Assembly: GCA_964634605.1 (NCBI GenBank)
Contig: CAZWLJ010000043.1
Span: 1-26,704, forward strand
Source: UPXZ01 sp964634605
GTDB lineage: Bacteria > Bacteroidota > Bacteroidia > Bacteroidales > Paludibacteraceae
Direction of reading: 5' to 3'
Length of the DNA: 26,704 bases
The notes beneath the pieces were generated by a model. That model was not told where the DNA came from and did no database searches. It saw only the letters and a program-made list of their open reading frames with translations. Positions within the stretch are counted from its first letter, which is position 1. Each line of letters opens with the position of its first letter. A program made the position numbers and the translations under genes. Positions 22,026 to 26,704 of the stretch are shown here, in pieces.

Positions 22026-22520
22026 TTATGCGTGATTTATCTGACCGAAATTCTTCTGATAAAACCGCGATAACGGGAGTTTTATATAAGCCGGAAGTTT
22101 GTGATGCTTCTTCTTAAACGTCAGAAATATCCATTTGTGTTCAAAGAAATTCAACGCGGCTGTAGTATCATACAGCGGAGGGATAACCAGCGTGACTTCA
22201 TTCCCAACCCGCTGCAGCTCGCTGAAAAATCCTTCGGGATCATCCACATGTTCCATTGTGTGTGAGCAAAGAACCTTGTCAAATTGCTTGTTGTCAAAGG
22301 GGAGGTTATAAATATCATTCACCTGTATAAAATTCGGAACATCCATGTGTCTGAAAATGTCGGCATTTACACCTCCACCGTCTGTTTTACCACAACAAAT
22401 GTTTAAATCCCACTTTCTTTCTTTCAGGATTCTTGTTTTCAGCACATTGTAACTGATATAATGAGAAAGCTGAAAATACAGCAGAATTCCAAAAATTCCG
22501 ATAATGATGTAATACAACAT
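22026..22520 (-). CDS. Membrane-anchored class I SAM-dependent methyltransferase
   Basis: The protein has 164 residues from the ATG at 22520, which starts the membrane helix (MLYYIIIGIFGILLYF). The frame is open for 19 more codons to 22577. The SAM-binding loop is LNICCGKTDGGGVNADI, followed by the acidic residue region VNDIYNLPF and a motif IV/post-II segment VLCSHTMEHVDDPEGFFSEL, which resembles the methyltransferase type 11 group. It is short, at the low end for the fold, and the C-terminus ends in a basic, aromatic tail. It converges with the glycosyltransferase/flippase operon. The substrate is unknown; a lipid or glycolipid is plausible. Confidence 0.75.
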   Translation of the reverse strand: MLYYIIIGIFGILLYFQLSHYISYNVLKTRILKERKWDLNICCGKTDGGGVNADIFRHMDVPNFIQVNDIYNLPFDNKQFDKVLCSHTMEHVDDPEGFFSELQRVGNEVTLVIPPLYDTTAALNFFEHKWIFLTFKKKHHKLPAYIKLPLSRFYQKNFGQINHA

Positions 22521-22915
22521 GGTTTGATTAAGATTTGAGTTACATTTTATAAGAGTTAACATGGCAAAAGTAATCAAATTGATAAGTTCTTGCGTAAAAT
22601 AATGTTGTTATTTACTGAAAATTTCCGTTTTTTTCCGGGAAGTTTTCTATCCCTCTCTGCCGGTATGCATTATAACGAATACAGTATTACGCTGTTTCCG
22701 GTCGGGTGATGCATACCGGAGTCGGTTATTCCACACGTACTATACATATCTGAACGTTTCAGATCGTACAACGAAGTTGCAGTGTCCGGTTTTCCCATAA
22801 AAGGTTAAAAAATAATGCATCTGAATCAGAAAATGATTATTGCGTAAAAGGATAATTAAAATAAAAGATGTAATTTCGTGAAAAATAAATTTAATACCAT
22901 CAAATATTTATAATC
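22521..22915. other. Intergenic region with inverted repeats before the PHP gene
   Basis: No gene is seen. A perfect 11-bp inverted repeat, CCGGTATGCAT (22660-22670) and ATGCATACCGG (22709-22719), encloses 38 nt that include a small ACAG/CTGT hairpin. A second pair, ATCTGAA (22748-22754) and TTCAGAT (22758-22764), follows with a 3-nt loop. The word TTGCGTAAAA occurs near 22589 and again near 22839. A divergent promoter region would be expected here, but I could not assign boxes. Confidence 0.6.
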
Positions 22916-23986
22916 ATGAAGAAACTGTTCATATTTTTAATGCTTGGCATTTCGGCTTTGTCATTTGCGCAGGTCAGAAATGAAATTCATATCCCCGATA
23001 TACTGGGGTATAAAACACTGAAATGTGATTTTCACATGCATACGGTATTTTCCGACGGGCTGGTTTGGCCCACGGTTCGTGTGGGTGAAGCTTATGTCCA
23101 GGGGCTTGACGCCATAGCCATCACCGATCACATCGAGTACCGCCCGCATAAAAATGATTTGCAGGGAGCATCACACAATCGCCCGTTCGAAATAGCCGAA
23201 TCACCCGCCCGCTCAAACGATATCATTCTCATCCGGGGCTCCGAAATTACCCGTTCCATGCCGCCGGGTCATTCCAATGCGCTGTTTCTTACCGATTGCA
23301 ATGCGCTCGATGTGCCGGTTTACATGGATGCTTTCAGGGCTGCCAGGGCTCAGAATGCTTTTATATTCTGGAATCACCCGGGATGGGATGCCCAGCAACC
23401 CGATACCACACGCTGGTTTAAGGAGCATTCCGCGCTTTACGATGCCGGTCTGATGCAGGGAATTGAAGTGGTCAACGGACCGGAATATTATCCCGAAGCT
23501 CAGCGATGGTGTATGGAGAAAAAACTAACCATGCTTGGCAATACCGACGTGCATGTGCCACTAACGCTGAAAGAAGGTGAGCACCGCACCATGACTCTGG
23601 TCTTTGCAAGCGCACGAACTCCCGAAGCAATCCACGAAGCCCTGATTGACCGCCGCACGGTGGTTTATCTCAATGATAAGCTGATAGGAGAAGAGAAATA
23701 CCTGAAGGAAATTTTTCACGAATCACTCGAAATACTGAATACCGAGAAGACCGAAAAATACTACCGGATAACGGTGAAAAATAATTCCGATGTACCGTTT
23801 TACCTGCACAAAACTTCACATAATCCTGATCTGGTTTATTTCAGGGATTACACCATCGAACCGCACAGCAGGCATACCATCACCGTAAAACTTGCTAACG
23901 GAGTTACCGGAGGCAATGTGAATTTTGAAGTTACCAACTTACTGGCCGAACCCGGTAAAGGATTACAGGTGAGTTTTCCAATCTGA
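22916..23986 (+). CDS. Secreted PHP-domain phosphoesterase
   Basis: The protein has 356 residues with a signal peptide (residues 1-19, ending ALSFAQ), so it acts in the periplasm or outside. The PHP metal motifs are in order: CDFHMHT (H40, H42), ITDHIEY (D71, H72), GSEITRS, FWNHPGW and LGNTDVHVP. The PHP fold hydrolyses phosphoesters with a tri-metal site. Secreted Bacteroidota members are related to the Sb-PDE-type phosphodiesterases, a name I recall but cannot verify here. A beta-rich C-terminal domain from about residue 260 may bind substrate or pack on the barrel. It converges on the lipoprotein gene at 24075, with a stem-loop between them. Confidence 0.88.
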   Translation: MKKLFIFLMLGISALSFAQVRNEIHIPDILGYKTLKCDFHMHTVFSDGLVWPTVRVGEAYVQGLDAIAITDHIEYRPHKNDLQGASHNRPFEIAESPARSNDIILIRGSEITRSMPPGHSNALFLTDCNALDVPVYMDAFRAARAQNAFIFWNHPGWDAQQPDTTRWFKEHSALYDAGLMQGIEVVNGPEYYPEAQRWCMEKKLTMLGNTDVHVPLTLKEGEHRTMTLVFASARTPEAIHEALIDRRTVVYLNDKLIGEEKYLKEIFHESLEILNTEKTEKYYRITVKNNSDVPFYLHKTSHNPDLVYFRDYTIEPHSRHTITVKLANGVTGGNVNFEVTNLLAEPGKGLQVSFPI

Positions 23987-24033
23987 GATCACCGGATTTA
24001 TCCTGTTCTCAGGATATGCGCTTTTTTAGTTTC

Positions 24034-24064
24034 GTGATAGTCTCACTCCGGGTGAGGCTATCAC
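24034..24064. terminator. Stem-loop between convergent PHP and lipoprotein genes
   Basis: GTGATAG-T-CTCAC (24034-24046) pairs with GTGAG-G-CTATCAC (24052-24064) around a 5-nt loop, with a single T-G wobble. It lies between two convergent stops and probably serves both. There is no strong T-run on either side. Confidence 0.7.
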
Positions 24065-24074
24065 TCATGCAAAA

Positions 24075-25082
24075 TTACTGATACTGAATATAACTCGGTT
24101 GCGGCTGAAGCTTTAACAGCTCCTGCGGAGTCATCATGCGGTAGGGCGCTTTTTTCAGATCGTTTTTGTAGAAAAGTTTAAACCCTGTAAACTGAACCGG
24201 TTCAGGGAAAATATAGTTGCGGTGAGTACCTTTTTTCAGATCGGGTGGTCCCCAGCCGTCCATATCTATCACTATTTGTACCTCGGCGTGCAGTGTTATT
24301 TTTTTGTAATTGGTTATCATCCCCCTGGTGAACCGGTGGACTACAATTACTTTCGGGGGCAGATTATGTTTCTTAACCAGTTTAGCAAGGTATTTAGTAC
24401 AGTAATTGATATCTGCAGCATCAAAAGTTCCGATTTTTTTCCCGGGTTTGGAGCCATCTTTCATCGAAAATTCAGGGTCGATACCCAGGTGAACATTCGG
24501 AAGTTTCAGGTATTCTTCCAGCAGGGGCAATTCATCATGTAACTTGCTCAAAGCCACCTGAATATCCAGAAATACAAGTGTTCCGGGATGCATTCGGGAA
24601 ATGGTAAATACCGAATCAATCTGTTTTTCGGGCATGCGGAAACGGTATTTGCCATCTTTTCCGGGATCACCCTGAGCCACCACGGCTATGTAATGCAGTG
24701 CCGGAATGACCGGAGTGGCCGGGTCGGCAGCCTCCCAGGCTTTCACCTCCGCATTTAATTTTGCCCACATTTCTTTTGGAGCGTATTCGCCGAGCGCTCC
24801 CATCTTTTTCGAATATAAATTGCCGTAAAAGGCTACTATTCTGTGTTCGGGCAATAATGCGCCGTAACGGGGAAGTGGCTGGTTTTTTACCGGCCAGTGA
24901 CCGGTCGTGTCGCCGTTGGCCAATTGCAGTAATTTCTGATTGTATGCAGCAGAATCAACAAATTCCGGATGTTCGGGTTCTGTTTTGAATTCTTCCTGTG
25001 TGCTCCTTCCGGAATTTCCACCGCAGGAAATGAGAACAATGCTGATAAGAAAAGAAAGGTAAAGGTATTTTTGTTGTTTCAT
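24075..25082 (-). CDS. Lipoprotein of unknown function, conserved-looking globular domain
   Basis: The protein has 335 residues with a lipobox VLISCGG (C20), so it is probably exported. I do not recognise the family with certainty. Motifs that stand out are RIVAFYGNLYSKKMGALGEY (about 81-100), VIPALHYIAVVAQGDPGKDGKYR, FLDIQVALSKLHDELP, LGIDPEFSMKD (about 200-210), VIVVHRFT and VIDMDGWGPPD. The repeated strand-acid pattern (FLDIQ, GIDPEF, VHRF, IDMDGWG) suggests a TIM-barrel-like hydrolase fold, but that is inference. A glycosidase-like or deacetylase-like role cannot be asserted. The ATG start opens directly on the signal peptide. Confidence 0.75.
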   Translation of the reverse strand: MKQQKYLYLSFLISIVLISCGGNSGRSTQEEFKTEPEHPEFVDSAAYNQKLLQLANGDTTGHWPVKNQPLPRYGALLPEHRIVAFYGNLYSKKMGALGEYAPKEMWAKLNAEVKAWEAADPATPVIPALHYIAVVAQGDPGKDGKYRFRMPEKQIDSVFTISRMHPGTLVFLDIQVALSKLHDELPLLEEYLKLPNVHLGIDPEFSMKDGSKPGKKIGTFDAADINYCTKYLAKLVKKHNLPPKVIVVHRFTRGMITNYKKITLHAEVQIVIDMDGWGPPDLKKGTHRNYIFPEPVQFTGFKLFYKNDLKKAPYRMMTPQELLKLQPQPSYIQYQ

Positions 25083-25221
25083 ACGTTAAGAGGTAAATTT
25101 TTCAAAAAACGATGACAAAATTACTAAAATTAAATGAATTACCGGTCATACGCAGTCCGGATTTAATGAAAATCGCATTGTGAAGTAAACATCCTTTGCG
25201 TTATTTTGTTAAATATTGAAA

Positions 25222-25779
25222 ATGACAAACAACACAGCAATCACATATACGCTCGAAAGACTTACTTCAGTCAACTATCCTGTTCTCAAGGAAGAGCTTC
25301 TTGAATTATACCTGCATTCTTTTACCACGGGTGAGTATGCTCAGTATGTAAGTCGAAGTGAGGCATCAGAAAAACTGGACGAAATTCAGCGAAACGGCAG
25401 TGGAGTAGTAGCCATGTTTCAGGAAAAAACGGCTGGTGCTTTGATGGGTGTTCCGTTAGCATCCGATTCGGAATTTCCTGCCGGAAATCATCCCGAAATT
25501 CTACTACCGAAAACCGTTTATATTGCCGAACTGATGGTTTATACCCAATTTCGGGGGCAGGGAATAGCCTCAGCGCTTATTAATCATTTTCTGATTCATG
25601 AAACATCACGGGGAATTACTGACGCAGTCATCCGGGTATGGAGTCAAAATCTGCCTGCTGTGAGGCTGTATCAAAAACTTGGATTCCGGCACATCGACGA
25701 AATCATTCAGACAAAATACAAGTCGGAGGTTGAATCCTTCAAAATGCATAAGATTTATTTACATAAAAAATTACAATGA
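25222..25779 (+). CDS. GNAT-family N-acetyltransferase
   Basis: The protein has 185 residues from the ATG at 25222. The in-frame TTG two codons earlier is a weaker start. The acetyl-CoA-binding motif A is VYIAELMVYTQFRGQGIASALI, with RGQGIA at 111-116. The following NLPAVRLYQKLGFRHID is the usual motif B end of the fold. It transfers an acyl group from CoA to an amine whose identity the sequence does not give. Its TGA (25777-25779) overlaps the ATG of the ovothiol synthase gene. That coupling raises the possibility that it acts on a histidine or cysteine derivative, but this is speculative. Confidence 0.85.
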   Translation: MTNNTAITYTLERLTSVNYPVLKEELLELYLHSFTTGEYAQYVSRSEASEKLDEIQRNGSGVVAMFQEKTAGALMGVPLASDSEFPAGNHPEILLPKTVYIAELMVYTQFRGQGIASALINHFLIHETSRGITDAVIRVWSQNLPAVRLYQKLGFRHIDEIIQTKYKSEVESFKMHKIYLHKKLQ

Positions 25780-26704
25780 TGGAACATTTAATCACACGAA
25801 CAATAGATTTACAGCAAGGTATAGCCGAAGAAAAACGAAAAGAAATACGTGATTATTTCCTGAAAACCTGGGAAGTTGACGAGAAACTCTATACACAGCT
25901 GAAGTCGGATGATGTCTTTTATCACCGGGGCGATCCGTTGCGCCATGTGCTGCTTTTCTACCTGGGACATACAGCCGTGTTTTATATCAACAAACTGATG
26001 CTGGCCAAAATCATCGATACCCGCATTAATCCCGAATTCGAATCGATTTTTGCTATCGGTGTTGACGAGATGAGCTGGGACGACCTGAACGAGAAACACT
26101 ACAACTGGCCTTCTGTTGACGCTGTGCGTGAATACCGTGACAAGGCAAAAGAAGTAGTTCTGAAGGTGATTGATGAAGCTCCGCTCGCCATGCCGGTTAC
26201 CTGGCGCGAACATTTCTGGATTATCATGATGGGTATCGAACACCAACGGATACACCTCGAAACTTCGTCGGTACTGATACGTCAATTGCCCCTGAACGAA
26301 GTTGTTTCTGGAAGATTTGGAAAAATATGCGACAAAACCGGTGATGCCCCCGAAAACGACATGATACCGGTCAGCGGTTCGGTGGTGGTGATGGGAAAAC
26401 CCGAAAATCACCGCTTCTACGGCTGGGACAACGAATACGGAAAGTATGAAGAACGTGTGGAAGATTTTCGCGCTTCGAAATACCTGATTTCCAACGGAGA
26501 GTACCTCAAATTTATTCAGGATGGAGGTTACCTTACACCGGAATACTGGACGGAAGAGGGCTGGCAGTGGAGAACATTCAAAGAGGCTGAAATGCCGCTG
26601 TTCTGGCGTAAAAACGGCACTGACTACAGTCTGCGACTCGTAGCCGAAGAGATACCCATGCCATGGAACTGGCCGGTAGAAGTTAATTACCTCGAAGCCA
26701 AAGC
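25776..26704 (+). CDS. ovoA: 5-histidylcysteine sulfoxide synthase OvoA (ovothiol biosynthesis), partial at window end
   Basis: A continuous frame from ATG ATG at 25776 runs for 309 codons to the window edge. The N-terminal DinB-like domain contains FYLGHTAVFYINKL (62-75), FAIGVDEMSWDDLNEKHY (92-109), and the iron-binding HX3HXE segment IEHQRIHLETSS with H156, H160 and E162. The FGE-sulfatase-like catalytic domain begins at about residue 200 (VSGSVVVMGKPE). The segments GVDEMSWDDLN and IRQLPL are characteristic of OvoA rather than EgtB. OvoA joins histidine and cysteine with oxygen to form 5-histidylcysteine sulfoxide, the first step to ovothiol. Full proteins often carry a C-terminal methyltransferase of about 250 residues, which lies outside the window. 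It is translationally coupled to the GNAT gene. Confidence 0.92.
   Translation, partial: MMEHLITRTIDLQQGIAEEKRKEIRDYFLKTWEVDEKLYTQLKSDDVFYHRGDPLRHVLLFYLGHTAVFYINKLMLAKIIDTRINPEFESIFAIGVDEMSWDDLNEKHYNWPSVDAVREYRDKAKEVVLKVIDEAPLAMPVTWREHFWIIMMGIEHQRIHLETSSVLIRQLPLNEVVSGRFGKICDKTGDAPENDMIPVSGSVVVMGKPENHRFYGWDNEYGKYEERVEDFRASKYLISNGEYLKFIQDGGYLTPEYWTEEGWQWRTFKEAEMPLFWRKNGTDYSLRLVAEEIPMPWNWPVEVNYLEAK

Noticed and set aside
25809..26411. Reading frame on the minus strand at the window's right end
   Set aside because: It is antisense to the OvoA catalytic region, which has clear family motifs on the plus strand.

Overview
The window looks like a draft chromosome fragment from a member of the Bacteroidota, probably Bacteroidales-like. 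The evidence is TAnnTTTG-type -7 boxes without obvious Shine-Dalgarno sequences, many SPII lipoproteins, a DUF4369/TlpA-like thioredoxin lipoprotein, the HU / 29-residue basic protein / RNase G block, and interspersed repeats of the kind common in this phylum. An assembly gap of exactly 100 N lies at 6617-6716. I see no rRNA, tRNA, CRISPR array or complete insertion sequence.

Region 1 (1-4994, minus strand) is an arsenic resistance locus. It reads arsR, an ArsE-like thioredoxin-fold protein, an ArsF-like lipoprotein, an ArsG/CcdA-like membrane protein, an ArsP-type (DUF318) permease, a thioredoxin-type arsenate reductase (arsC) and arsenite methyltransferase (arsM). Two matching GTTCG-N8-CGAAC palindromes, in front of arsR and in front of the arsE-like gene, are probable ArsR operators. 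The first has a -7 promoter box as its spacer. No Acr3 or ArsB pump is visible, so the set leans towards organic and methylated arsenicals. Two decayed copies of a four-helix-bundle gene (23S rRNA intervening-sequence protein family) flank arsM. The copy between arsC and arsM is bounded by a near-perfect 38-bp inverted repeat.

Region 2 (5382-11273) holds an M20 amidohydrolase, a repeat-rich stretch with the gap, and then minus-strand housekeeping genes: lipoate-protein ligase, RNase Z, the LPS-export ATPase LptB and adenine glycosylase MutY.

Region 3 (11432-14807, plus strand) holds a TlpA-like lipoprotein, HU, a 29-residue very basic protein (COX24/AURKAIP1-like) and RNase G/E, with clear terminators after the basic protein and after RNase G.

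Region 4 (15150-19580) holds a metallophosphoesterase lipoprotein, a polytopic YwaF/TMEM164-like membrane protein, an endonuclease/exonuclease/phosphatase-family lipoprotein and a putative outer-membrane barrel. The last two are neighbours, and each is interrupted by one in-frame stop (TAA and TAG) within an otherwise continuous reading frame.

Region 5 (19830-26704) holds a GT4 glycosyltransferase immediately followed by a flippase-like membrane protein, a convergent membrane-anchored methyltransferase, a secreted PHP-domain phosphoesterase, an unrecognised lipoprotein, and a GNAT acetyltransferase whose stop overlaps the start of an OvoA-type ovothiol synthase. OvoA runs off the window end.
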